A stretch of DNA of 64,000 nt from contig NZ_QTTN01000031.1 of NCBI RefSeq assembly GCF_003386535.1, positions 20,197 through 84,196 of the forward strand. Reading direction: 5' to 3'. This DNA comes from Paenibacillus taihuensis. Its GTDB lineage: Bacteria; Bacillota; Bacilli; Paenibacillales; Paenibacillaceae. Positions 33,992-42,526 of this stretch are shown piece by piece. The notes beneath the pieces were generated by a model. That model was not told the origin of the DNA. It searched no databases and saw nothing but the letters and a program-made list of their open reading frames with translations. Position 1 is the first letter of the stretch. Each line of letters begins with the position of its first letter. The position numbers were made by a program, and so were the translations under genes.

Positions 33992-36310
33992 TCATCCCCT
34001 CTCTGCCGGACCTTGTTGATGCTGCGCTTGGCTCCCCTTACGGTACTCGTTAGGGGTCACGGCTTCGAGCTTCTTGAACATGCGAATAAAGGCGTTCGCA
34101 TTATTGAAGCCGACTTGCTTGCCGACGTCGTTGACCGTAAGCGCCGATCCAATCAAGAGCTCCTTCGCTTTATCGATCCTCAGTCCATTGATGTAGTCGG
34201 TAAAAGTAACGCCTAGCTGCTTTTTGAAATATTGCGAAACATAGTTGGCATTCATGTTGAAACGATCGGCAATCGTCGTCAAGTTGGCCTCTGGCAAATG
34301 CTGCGCGATATAATCCAGCATGCCATGGATCGCCTTCGACGATTGGAGCTGGTTCTGAATATGAACGGACAGCGCGCGATAGATATCCCGGCATAAGGAT
34401 TCCATGATCCGGGGATCTTGAAAGGTGCCGATGTAAGGGATGACTTCGTCAGCAGGCATACCAAATAGAGATTGACCGTCTATGCCTCGAACATAGACGA
34501 TCTCGACTGCGAGATAGAGCAGATCGCTTGCCAGCTGTTTGAATGATTTGAACGGCATGTCCTGAGCGTGGGCTTCTTCGAGCAGCTGTTCCAGCAAATG
34601 AGCGGAGCCCTCCACATTTCCGTGATCCATATACTTGTATAGCATTTCTTTCTTATCCGCAGCGATATAAGCGCTAGCTCTGCTGCCTCGGGATTCATCC
34701 GCATCCGTAAACAGGATGCCTGCTTTATTCACGCTTCGCCAATCCAAGACAGCGCAAGCTTCTTTATAGGCCTGCGAGGTTTGCTCTAATTGATGGAATA
34801 TCGGGCTCATGCCAACAGCCAGATGTACGCTATCCTTCTCACCCTCTATGAATGCCGCCGATAAATCGCCTAACCGCCGGACACTCGCATGTACATCCTC
34901 CGCGTGATGTTCCTGGAAGAACAGAACGCTCTCATGCTCGGAGATATCAAGCACCGGCTTGTTGAAGCCGGCTAAAAGCCGTTTCAAATCTGCAGGCGAC
35001 CGCTCGCTCCGAGCGGAGAAGCTGACTCTGACGACAACAACGGCAAGACGGTCTCCGCCCCGAAAAAAATCGTATTTCTGCTGCAGGCGGTCAATGTCAG
35101 CGTGATCGATCTGCTGATTCAGCGCACGGTACAGCAAGATTTGCAGAAGCGAAGGCATGCTTTCCTGATGGAACTGCTGCAATGACGTCATATTTTCTTT
35201 TATATACTCGTATTCTGATCCGCCATGCTCGAAGGGCGACAACGCAAATCGTTTCATCTGGATGACGATGTCTGCCAGCGGCGAATAGATGCCCCGCGTG
35301 AATATGGCCGAGAAGAACGTCCCGATCAGCATGAACAAGACGATTACACCAATGGTCCAGTATAGAAAATTGTTCGTTGGGCCGGTCAGCATATGCTCCG
35401 GTGTTACGATCAGAAATCCGAGATTATTCCAGGTCGAATGTTGAAATGACAGCATGTACCGCTCACTGCCGATTTTCGCGGTCGATTCGGTTTTGCCTTC
35501 GGTCACATTCAAGCGGAGTGTCTTTGCATCGAAACGTTCGCCAAGCATTTTGCGGTCTGTCGTGCTAATAAATCGGTTATGATGCGTATCGACGAGGTAA
35601 ATTTCGCCCTTTTTCGTGATGTTCATCTCATCGATCAATTGATAAATTTTCTGTTCGTCTATGTTAATGATCATGTAGTTGCGCGCATGAGCAAGGCTTT
35701 CGATGTTTAGAAGAAGCGGAACGATGCTCTTATATCGTTTCTCGCCGGAGTCGCCGCTCTGCGTCATTACGTCGGTAGCGGAGAAGATGGCAGAATCGCT
35801 GCCACTCGCGAGCGCGTTGTTCCAGAAGGCTTGCGGGTAATCCTTGTAGCGATAATGAAGATTGAAATAGAAAGTCGGATTGTACGATCCGGAACCGGCC
35901 AGTATTGTATGGATGTTCTGGAAATAGATAAAGGCGTCATCGACGACATCATCGCTAATATACAGATCGGACAGCTTATTGCTTAATTCGTAGGAGGAGG
36001 AACTATAGTTCTTCTGCGATTTGTCCGTCATCGCAACCAGATTGAGAAAGTCGGAATCGGAGGCAACGCTGTAGCCTTTGTCTTTGAGTTTGTTGAACAA
36101 GCCATCAAGCGTCGAGGAGACAGCGCGCAAATAGTTCCGGTTCGATTCTTTCGCGTCGTTGATCATCCGGTAGTTCGAATAAACCGCTATCGTGGCGGAC
36201 GAAACCATGAGCAGCATAGTCAGCACGAAGAAGCGCAGGAAAATGTTAACCAGCGTTTTTTTCTTCATGCTAGCAGTCGCTTTGCGCGTAATCGACTTCA
36301 ACAGTTGCAT
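33992..36310 (-). CDS. transmembrane sensor with C-terminal AraC DNA-binding domain
   Basis: This 772-residue protein has transmembrane helix 1 at about residues 22-45 (FLRFFVLTMLLMVSSATIAV), an extracellular Cache-like sensor of about 250 residues, and helix 2 near 305-327 (WTIGVIVLFMLIGTFFSAIF). A cytoplasmic middle section follows, then an AraC double helix-turn-helix at the C-terminus (TTIADRFNMNANYVSQYFKK and TVNDVGKQVGFNNANAFIRM). AGGAGG is upstream. Such one-protein sensors link outside sugar to transcription without a kinase. It is divergent from the permease operon at 36566, its likely target, and overlaps or adjoins the anchored binding protein. Signal transfer through the membrane by a DNA-binding protein limits it to membrane-near operators. 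Confidence 0.92.
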   Translation of the reverse strand: MQLLKSITRKATASMKKKTLVNIFLRFFVLTMLLMVSSATIAVYSNYRMINDAKESNRNYLRAVSSTLDGLFNKLKDKGYSVASDSDFLNLVAMTDKSQKNYSSSSYELSNKLSDLYISDDVVDDAFIYFQNIHTILAGSGSYNPTFYFNLHYRYKDYPQAFWNNALASGSDSAIFSATDVMTQSGDSGEKRYKSIVPLLLNIESLAHARNYMIINIDEQKIYQLIDEMNITKKGEIYLVDTHHNRFISTTDRKMLGERFDAKTLRLNVTEGKTESTAKIGSERYMLSFQHSTWNNLGFLIVTPEHMLTGPTNNFLYWTIGVIVLFMLIGTFFSAIFTRGIYSPLADIVIQMKRFALSPFEHGGSEYEYIKENMTSLQQFHQESMPSLLQILLYRALNQQIDHADIDRLQQKYDFFRGGDRLAVVVVRVSFSARSERSPADLKRLLAGFNKPVLDISEHESVLFFQEHHAEDVHASVRRLGDLSAAFIEGEKDSVHLAVGMSPIFHQLEQTSQAYKEACAVLDWRSVNKAGILFTDADESRGSRASAYIAADKKEMLYKYMDHGNVEGSAHLLEQLLEEAHAQDMPFKSFKQLASDLLYLAVEIVYVRGIDGQSLFGMPADEVIPYIGTFQDPRIMESLCRDIYRALSVHIQNQLQSSKAIHGMLDYIAQHLPEANLTTIADRFNMNANYVSQYFKKQLGVTFTDYINGLRIDKAKELLIGSALTVNDVGKQVGFNNANAFIRMFKKLEAVTPNEYRKGSQAQHQQGPAERG

Positions 36311-36385
36311 CCTGATTTCCTCCTATGACGGGTAAAGGACAGACATGTAGATTTCAACATACATGATAGGAACGGATAGCGTCAA

Positions 36386-36460
36386 GAAACATGTTTCGCG
36401 GGCCGTACCTAACAAATGTTATATAGCCGAATCTAACATTTTGATGATGATCTAACATCT
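36386..36460. promoter_or_regulatory. divergent regulatory region with CTAACA repeats
   Basis: The 255-base gap between the sensor gene and the permease operon holds a 12-base palindrome GAAACATGTTTC (36386-36397) and three direct CTAACA repeats starting at 36409, 36433 and 36452. The first is part of CTAACAAATGTTATATAG (36409-36426), which resembles TTAACAAAGTTGTATAG at 62064-62080 upstream of the other sugar-binding lipoprotein. Direct repeats about two helical turns apart are typical of AraC-type sites. Confidence 0.5.
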
Positions 36461-36565
36461 TTTAAATTGCGGATGAAAGCGATTTCCGAGTATCGTGTGA
36501 TCAGACAACGGACGTTCGACATGAACGATGGCGATGTCGAAGCATAGAGAAGGAGGAATCGCTCC

Positions 36566-37525
36566 ATGGATCAGACGGCATCCGCGAAAAGCATAATGAA
36601 AACGCGTTCCGGTACAAGCGGGCCAAACCGATTTTTGCGCGAATTCGTACAGCAAAAATATTTGTACCTCATGGTACTCCCCGGCTTTTTGATCGTGCTG
36701 GTGTTTGCTTATTTTCCGATGTACGGCGTGCTCGTGGCATTCAAAGATTACAACGTGGCAAAGGGGATATGGGGGAGCGAGTGGGTCGGTTTCAAGTATT
36801 TCAAGCAATTTCTGGACAACCCGATGGCATTGCGAACGATCAAGAATACGCTCATTCTCGGCGCATACGGACTCGTATTCGGATTTCCGGCACCTATTGT
36901 TCTAGCGCTGCTGCTTAATGAGATTCGGCATACGGCGTTCAAGAAGTTCGTACAGACCGTCTCCTACTTCCCGCACTTCATATCTACCGTCATCATCGTC
37001 GGGATGATCAAAGAGTTTACGTCGCTCGATGGCTTGTTCAACCAGATTACGGGGCTGTTTGGCCTTGAGCCAATCAACTTTATGACGGAGTCGAAATACT
37101 TCCGAGCCTTGTTCATCGGCTCAGGCATCTGGCAGGGTATCGGCTGGGGGACAATTCTGTACTTGGCCGCGCTCAGCAATGCCGATCCAACGCTTTATGA
37201 CGTGGCATCGATCGACGGAGCGAATCGATGGCAGAAGATCAGGAACATATCGATTCCCGCTATTATGCCCACGATTATCATTTTGTTCATTATGTCCGTA
37301 GGCGGAATTCTAGGTACCGATTTCATGAAGGTGCTGCTCATGTACAACCCGAGTACTTACGAGAAAGCCGATGTCATCGATACGTATGTGTACAGATTAG
37401 GCATTGAAGGCGGACGATTCGAGTACGCGGCAGCCGTCGGATTGATGTTATCTGCCGTATCGTTCCTGTTCGTCCTCATTACGAATCGACTGTCCCGCAA
37501 ATACTCGGAAACGAGCTTATGGTAG
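36566..37525 (+). CDS. sugar ABC transporter permease (CUT1, LplB-like)
   Basis: This 319-residue polytopic membrane protein has six helices and the permease EAA motif near DVASIDGANRWQKIRNISIP, which contacts the ATPase. It opens the locus that imports oligosaccharide, with a second permease, a binding lipoprotein and a GH95-like enzyme downstream. GGAGGAAT lies before the ATG. No ATPase gene is nearby, as is usual for Paenibacillus CUT1 loci that share an MsmX-type ATPase. The sequence family matches transporters for plant-derived oligosaccharides such as rhamnogalacturonan fragments, but the sugar is not certain. Confidence 0.93.
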   Translation: MDQTASAKSIMKTRSGTSGPNRFLREFVQQKYLYLMVLPGFLIVLVFAYFPMYGVLVAFKDYNVAKGIWGSEWVGFKYFKQFLDNPMALRTIKNTLILGAYGLVFGFPAPIVLALLLNEIRHTAFKKFVQTVSYFPHFISTVIIVGMIKEFTSLDGLFNQITGLFGLEPINFMTESKYFRALFIGSGIWQGIGWGTILYLAALSNADPTLYDVASIDGANRWQKIRNISIPAIMPTIIILFIMSVGGILGTDFMKVLLMYNPSTYEKADVIDTYVYRLGIEGGRFEYAAAVGLMLSAVSFLFVLITNRLSRKYSETSLW

Positions 37526-37534
37526 GTGAATCGC

Positions 37535-38416
37535 ATGGTATATAAATCAAGTGTGGGATCCCGGATTTTTGATGCGGTGAACATCGGATTCATGCTGTTG
37601 CTCGTGATCGTGACGGTATACCCGCTGCTCAATGTCATTGCGGTTTCCTTAAGCCACTCGGATTATATTTCGCTCGGGAAGGTAACCTGGTTCCCGCGAG
37701 GGTTTAACACGAAGGGATACGGCATTATCTTCGATAAGCCGATGCTCTACATCAGCTATCGCAATACGGTGCTCTACGCCGCGGCAGGTACACTGCTGAC
37801 GCTGTTTCTGACATCGCTGATGGCGTATCCGCTCACGATTTCGAAGTTTCAGCTGAAGAATGGCATTACCGTATTTCTAGCCATTACGATGTTCTTCAGC
37901 GGAGGCATGATTCCGACCTACTTGATCATCAAGCAGCTGCACATGCTGAATACTTTCTGGGTAATGGTCGTGCCTGGATGCATCAGTGCCTATAACGTCA
38001 TTATTTTCCGGACTTTCTTTCAAAATATTTCATCGGAGCTCCGAGAATCGGCTTATATCGACGGAGCGAACGACTTGGTCGTCCTGATCCGCATCTATCT
38101 GCCGCTGTCCAAGGCTTTGCTGGCGACATTCGCCTTGTTCACTGTCGTGGCGCATTGGAATGTATGGTTTAATGCGCTGATTTATTTGAAGGACGAGCAT
38201 CGGTATCCGCTGCAAATGTTCCTGCGCTCCATCATTTTCACGCAGCAGGAGGGGCAAAGCTCACAGGTAAAGGATATGATCCAGAACCGGCAGATCAATC
38301 CGAAGAATATCCAGATGGCGGCGATCGTCATCACTATGGCTCCGATTCTATGCATCTATCCGTTCGTGCAGAAGTATTTCGTAAAGGGTGTCATGGTCGG
38401 TTCGATCAAAGGGTAG
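37535..38416 (+). CDS. sugar ABC transporter permease (CUT1, YtcP/LplC-like)
   Basis: This 293-residue protein has six membrane helices and the EAA loop ESAYIDGANDLVVLIRIYLP. I chose the ATG at 37535 behind TAGGTGA; a GTG at 37526 is inside the ribosome site. It begins nine bases after the first permease and forms the second half of the membrane channel. The C-terminus QKYFVKGVMVGSIKG is typical of the family. Confidence 0.93.
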   Translation: MVYKSSVGSRIFDAVNIGFMLLLVIVTVYPLLNVIAVSLSHSDYISLGKVTWFPRGFNTKGYGIIFDKPMLYISYRNTVLYAAAGTLLTLFLTSLMAYPLTISKFQLKNGITVFLAITMFFSGGMIPTYLIIKQLHMLNTFWVMVVPGCISAYNVIIFRTFFQNISSELRESAYIDGANDLVVLIRIYLPLSKALLATFALFTVVAHWNVWFNALIYLKDEHRYPLQMFLRSIIFTQQEGQSSQVKDMIQNRQINPKNIQMAAIVITMAPILCIYPFVQKYFVKGVMVGSIKG

Positions 38417-38535
38417 GAAGCTTCATCTCTGATGCATGGCCTTGAAAGGAGGTGAGCGTCGAAGCGAGGTCTGCGGCAAGAGAGAGCTGCAATTGCATTC
38501 AAAACCGTTTCGTTCAATTTAGAGGGGGATCTACT

Positions 38536-40182
38536 ATGAAAAAATCGTTTTCGATCTTGAGAGTACTGGTACTGATTACGCTTATTTCGACTGTAATTCT
38601 AAGTGCGTGCAGCAAGTCGAATGATGGGAATACCTCTTCATCCAATAATTCCGACGCGAACGCGACTGCGAACCAGGCTTCCGCACCTGAAGAATTGAAG
38701 CTTAAGGTCGTGATCCCGCACTTCGGAGGCGATCCGACGGGAACGGTAGTCGAGCAACAATACGAGAAAGAAATCGAAGCTTACATGGGCACTAAAGTCT
38801 CGATCGAGTGGACGCGTATTCCGTGGGGCGAGTACAGGGAAAAGACGCAGATCATGCTGACAAGCGGCGATATTCCGGACGTCATGCTCGTGCTCGGCAA
38901 CGATAATATTGTCAAATATGGCGAGCAGGGTCTGTTCCTTGACCTGAACAAATACGCGGAAAATACGCCGAATTACAGTACATTCGTCGATGCTACGGAT
39001 AATAAAGAGCAATATTTGATGACCGATAACGATCAATTGTTTGCCTTCTATGATGGTTATTCGAATCCTTCCGACATCGAGCCAAGCCAATACGCTGCTG
39101 CCTATCGTCTTGATGTATTCGAGAAAAACAACATAAAAGTGCCGACTACGCAAGAAGAAATGTATGAGGCTGCGAAGAAGCTGAAGGCATTGTACCCGGA
39201 TTCTTATCCGATCGGTCAAAGCGAGCAGTATATGGGCTACGACGGTATTCTGAACGCCAACCATACGTCGAGCGGTATCTACTGGAATGGCACGCAGTAT
39301 GTATACGGACCGACTGAAGATGCGTACAAGGAAGGACTTATGTTCCTGAACAAGCTTTATTCCGAGAAGCTGATTGATCCGGCTTTCTGGTCGGACGAGA
39401 TAGACCAGGCGAAACCGAAAGCAACGAGCGGCAAAACGTTCATTTATCCGCAGCTGTGGTCGGGCTATGTGGCTGATTTCAACGCGAATAAGGAAGCGGG
39501 CGTAACCTGGACGCTTGCGATGACGGCAGATAATCCAACCTACGGCAAAGCGTGGAAGTACGGCAGCGACCCCAAGGGAAAAGGGCTGCAGAACGGCTAT
39601 GGTATCGTCATCTCCGCGAAGACGAAACATCCAGAGCAGGTCGTAAAGCTGCTTGATTATCAATACAGCGACAAAATGATTGATCTATTGATGTGGGGCA
39701 TTGAAGGCAAATCCTACGAAGTGAAGGATGGTCAGAAGCAGTATCTGCCAGCGCTCAAATCCGCGCCGGACTTCGTAGACCAGCTTGCGAAAATGGGTGT
39801 TTCCGCATCGATGAGCACGCGTCCTGGTATCGTCTTTACGCCGCAAGAGAGAATCGCCGTTTATACTTCGGTCCCGGATGTGCTGTTCTACCATGACGGT
39901 AAAGCACAATTGGAAAACTATTATATAGCGTCGAATGAATATGGCGGCAGCGAGTCGATCTCGCCGAATGACAGAGCGCCGAAGGTGATGCTGTCGAAGG
40001 ACGAAACCGATGAAGTGGCGGATACGATGACGCCGATCGACACGTATGTCCAAGAGTCAGCGGTCAAATTTATTAAAGGCGAGATGGGCTTTGACCAGTG
40101 GGATAACTACTTGGCTACGATTAAGAAAATGGGAGATTTGCAAGCGATTCTCGATCTGCAGAATAGCAAAGTGAAGAAATAA
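38536..40182 (+). CDS. sugar-binding lipoprotein of the ABC transporter
   Basis: The product is 548 residues from the ATG at 38536, with GAGGGGG upstream. The signal ends in the lipobox LSAC, followed by a Ser/Asn-rich linker. It is a family 1 extracellular binding protein, lipid-anchored outside the cell, delivering oligosaccharide to the two permeases. It is paralogous to the anchored protein at 32403. A 17-base hairpin after the stop probably reduces expression of the following GH95-like gene. Confidence 0.93.
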   Translation: MKKSFSILRVLVLITLISTVILSACSKSNDGNTSSSNNSDANATANQASAPEELKLKVVIPHFGGDPTGTVVEQQYEKEIEAYMGTKVSIEWTRIPWGEYREKTQIMLTSGDIPDVMLVLGNDNIVKYGEQGLFLDLNKYAENTPNYSTFVDATDNKEQYLMTDNDQLFAFYDGYSNPSDIEPSQYAAAYRLDVFEKNNIKVPTTQEEMYEAAKKLKALYPDSYPIGQSEQYMGYDGILNANHTSSGIYWNGTQYVYGPTEDAYKEGLMFLNKLYSEKLIDPAFWSDEIDQAKPKATSGKTFIYPQLWSGYVADFNANKEAGVTWTLAMTADNPTYGKAWKYGSDPKGKGLQNGYGIVISAKTKHPEQVVKLLDYQYSDKMIDLLMWGIEGKSYEVKDGQKQYLPALKSAPDFVDQLAKMGVSASMSTRPGIVFTPQERIAVYTSVPDVLFYHDGKAQLENYYIASNEYGGSESISPNDRAPKVMLSKDETDEVADTMTPIDTYVQESAVKFIKGEMGFDQWDNYLATIKKMGDLQAILDLQNSKVKK

Positions 40183-40200
40183 TAAGAGGTAAAAGCATAC

Positions 40201-40247
40201 AAACCATTTCCTCCTTTAGTGCTTCCGAGCAAAGGGGGAAATGGTTT
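40201..40247 (+). terminator. terminator/attenuator hairpin between binding protein and GH95-like gene
   Basis: A 17-base stem (40201-40217 with 40231-40247), closed with one wobble, lies 18 bases after the binding-protein stop and ends 23 bases before the next ATG. It is followed only by ATTC, not a strong T-run. It could protect the 3' end of the binding-protein mRNA, as is common in such operons. Confidence 0.65.
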
Positions 40248-40270
40248 ATTCATACCGGGAGGCTGAAGCG

Positions 40271-42526
40271 ATGAGTAAGTATGACTTGATAGTTGATGAA
40301 CCGATTGCCAGATGGGATGAGGCGCTGCCTCTTGGCAACGGATTGACCGGCTGCCTCATATGGGGGAACGGAGAGCCGCTTCGGTTCAGCTTGGACCGCG
40401 GCGATATTTGGGATTTGCGGCTGGCGCCAGAGGCACTGGATAAAGGGTTCACCTATGCGGAGATGATCGATTGCGTGCGCCGTGGCGATCAAGAAGCGCT
40501 TCTTAACCGGTTCGACAGCTTCTATGAGACCTATCCTTATCCGACGAAATTGCCTGCGGGCAGTCTGGAGCTGCGTTTCAGCAAGCAAGCCGACAAGATG
40601 AAGAATCATCTTGCCTTGCAAGAGGCTTGCGCGCATGTCCAACTGACGTTCGGCGATCAGAGTATTGCCGTATCCAGCTTCCTGCACGCCGTGAACGGGC
40701 TCGGTTATATCCGAATGACCGGGGCTGCGGAGTCAATTGGACGATTGGAAGCTGTGCCTCCTGATTATACGGGAGCGTTACAGGAAGAGCGCAACAATCC
40801 CGTCTTTGCGACAAGCCTTACTCGGCTTGAATACCCGGCCGCGACTAGACACTCGGAGGGCAGCTTGAAATGGTTCTATCAGCGGACGTGTCATGAGCTG
40901 GAATATGCAATTGTCGTAGCGGAACGGAAGTCCGACGACGGTACGCGAGAATGGGTTTATACGATAGCGGCCAATCATGACGGAGAGAATTGGTTAGAGC
41001 ATGCCAAGCGTAAAGTAACGGCCGCGATTGCCGATGGATTCGATCATGCATTCCGCGAGCATGGCGCTTGGTGGGAGCGTTATTGGGGGAAGAGCTCTAT
41101 CGCGCTGCCAGACGCCGAGGCAGAGAAGCAATGGTATCTGAATAACTATTTGTTTGCATCCTGTTCGCGCAAAGGGGCGTCGCCGATGCCGCTGCAAGGC
41201 GTATGGACGGCGGACGAGGGGCTGCTGCCGCCATGGAAAGGCGATTATCATCACGACTTGAATACAGAGCTGTGTTACTGGCACTACCTGAAAGCGAACC
41301 ATCTGGAAGAAGGAGAAAGCTTTATCGATTTCTTGTGGGACCTAAGGCCCCAAGGCCATCAGTTCGCGCAAAGCTTCTTCGATGCCCCCGGCCTCAACCT
41401 GCCTTCGGTCATGACGCTTACTGGCGGAGCGATGGGCGGCTGGGCGATGTACTCCATGAGTATCACCAATATTATCTGGGTGTGCCAGGCATTCGACCAT
41501 TACTGGCGGTATACAGGCGACCGTGATTTTCTGCGCGATAAAGCCTATGTCTATTTCAAGGAAACCGCTGCCTGTGTGCAGCGATGGCTGATACCTGGCG
41601 AAGACGGCAAGCTCCGTCTGCCGGTATCGAGCTCGCCCGAGGTTCACGACAATTCGCTTGAGGCTTGGTTCGATCCCATGAGCAATTACGACCTCGCGCT
41701 TCTGATTTACTTGTTCCGCCGATTGAAGGATATGGCCGAGTGGCTCGATTATGCGGCTGATGCCGATCAATGGGCGGATGTGCTTGCGAAGCTTCCAGAG
41801 CTTGCCGTGAATGAGCGTCATGTGCTGATGGTGAATCCGAAAGAATCGCTCCAAGAAAGCCATCGGCACCACTCGCATATGATGGCGATCTATCCGCTGC
41901 AGCTGCTTGATCATCGCGGGTCTGAGCGTGATCGCCAGATCACCAATGCCACGATTGCGAATCTGGAGAAGCTTGGCAAAGGTCAATGGGTTGGCTACAG
42001 CTTCGCTTGGGCAGCTGCTTTCTACGCGCAGCAAGGCAACGGAGAAGCGGCGATTTATCATCTTCGCCAAATGTGGCAGCATGCATGCTCGCCGAACGGT
42101 TTTCATTTGAACGGGGACTACAAGCGAGCCGGCGTCTGCATGTTTCATTATCGTCCCTTTACGCTGGAAGGCAACTTCGCTGCTGTTAATGCCCTGCAGG
42201 AAATGCTTCTGCATACGGACGGAGAAACGATTCGCCCATTCCCGGCCATTCCTCGCGATTGGGCAAAGCGAAGCGTCGAATTCCGCGGTTTCCGCGGCGA
42301 GATGGGCGTGCTTGTGTCGGCGAAGCTTCATGCAGACAAGCTTGAATATGTCGAACTTCGTGCCGAACGCGAAGGAATCTTCCGCGTACAGAATAGTTTC
42401 GCTGGAGAAAGACTGATGTTGCGAATCGGTTCTAGCATTCAAGAGGTTCATTGCAGCAGGAACGAGATATTAACGATCGCGCTGGAAGCGGGCGAAATGT
42501 GCAGGATTACTTCGCAAGAATCATGA
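40271..42526 (+). CDS. divergent GH95-like glycoside hydrolase
   Basis: The product is 751 residues from the ATG at 40271, with GGGAGG ten bases upstream; the ATG at 40241 sits inside the hairpin. The overall plan matches GH95 (ARWDEALPLGNGLTGCLIWG, HRHHSHMMAIYPLQLL, SFAWAAAFYAQQGNG), but key motifs differ. The N-x-N pair reads DLN (HDLNTELCYW), the HHNTDIW block is absent (MYSMSITNIIW), and the IDGNF Asp is Glu (LEGNFAAVNAL). SPE with the general acid is kept. No signal peptide is seen, so it would act on imported sugar. The gene end overlaps the response-regulator start (ATGA). It may belong to an undescribed subgroup with a different specificity. Confidence 0.82.
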   Translation: MSKYDLIVDEPIARWDEALPLGNGLTGCLIWGNGEPLRFSLDRGDIWDLRLAPEALDKGFTYAEMIDCVRRGDQEALLNRFDSFYETYPYPTKLPAGSLELRFSKQADKMKNHLALQEACAHVQLTFGDQSIAVSSFLHAVNGLGYIRMTGAAESIGRLEAVPPDYTGALQEERNNPVFATSLTRLEYPAATRHSEGSLKWFYQRTCHELEYAIVVAERKSDDGTREWVYTIAANHDGENWLEHAKRKVTAAIADGFDHAFREHGAWWERYWGKSSIALPDAEAEKQWYLNNYLFASCSRKGASPMPLQGVWTADEGLLPPWKGDYHHDLNTELCYWHYLKANHLEEGESFIDFLWDLRPQGHQFAQSFFDAPGLNLPSVMTLTGGAMGGWAMYSMSITNIIWVCQAFDHYWRYTGDRDFLRDKAYVYFKETAACVQRWLIPGEDGKLRLPVSSSPEVHDNSLEAWFDPMSNYDLALLIYLFRRLKDMAEWLDYAADADQWADVLAKLPELAVNERHVLMVNPKESLQESHRHHSHMMAIYPLQLLDHRGSERDRQITNATIANLEKLGKGQWVGYSFAWAAAFYAQQGNGEAAIYHLRQMWQHACSPNGFHLNGDYKRAGVCMFHYRPFTLEGNFAAVNALQEMLLHTDGETIRPFPAIPRDWAKRSVEFRGFRGEMGVLVSAKLHADKLEYVELRAEREGIFRVQNSFAGERLMLRIGSSIQEVHCSRNEILTIALEAGEMCRITSQES

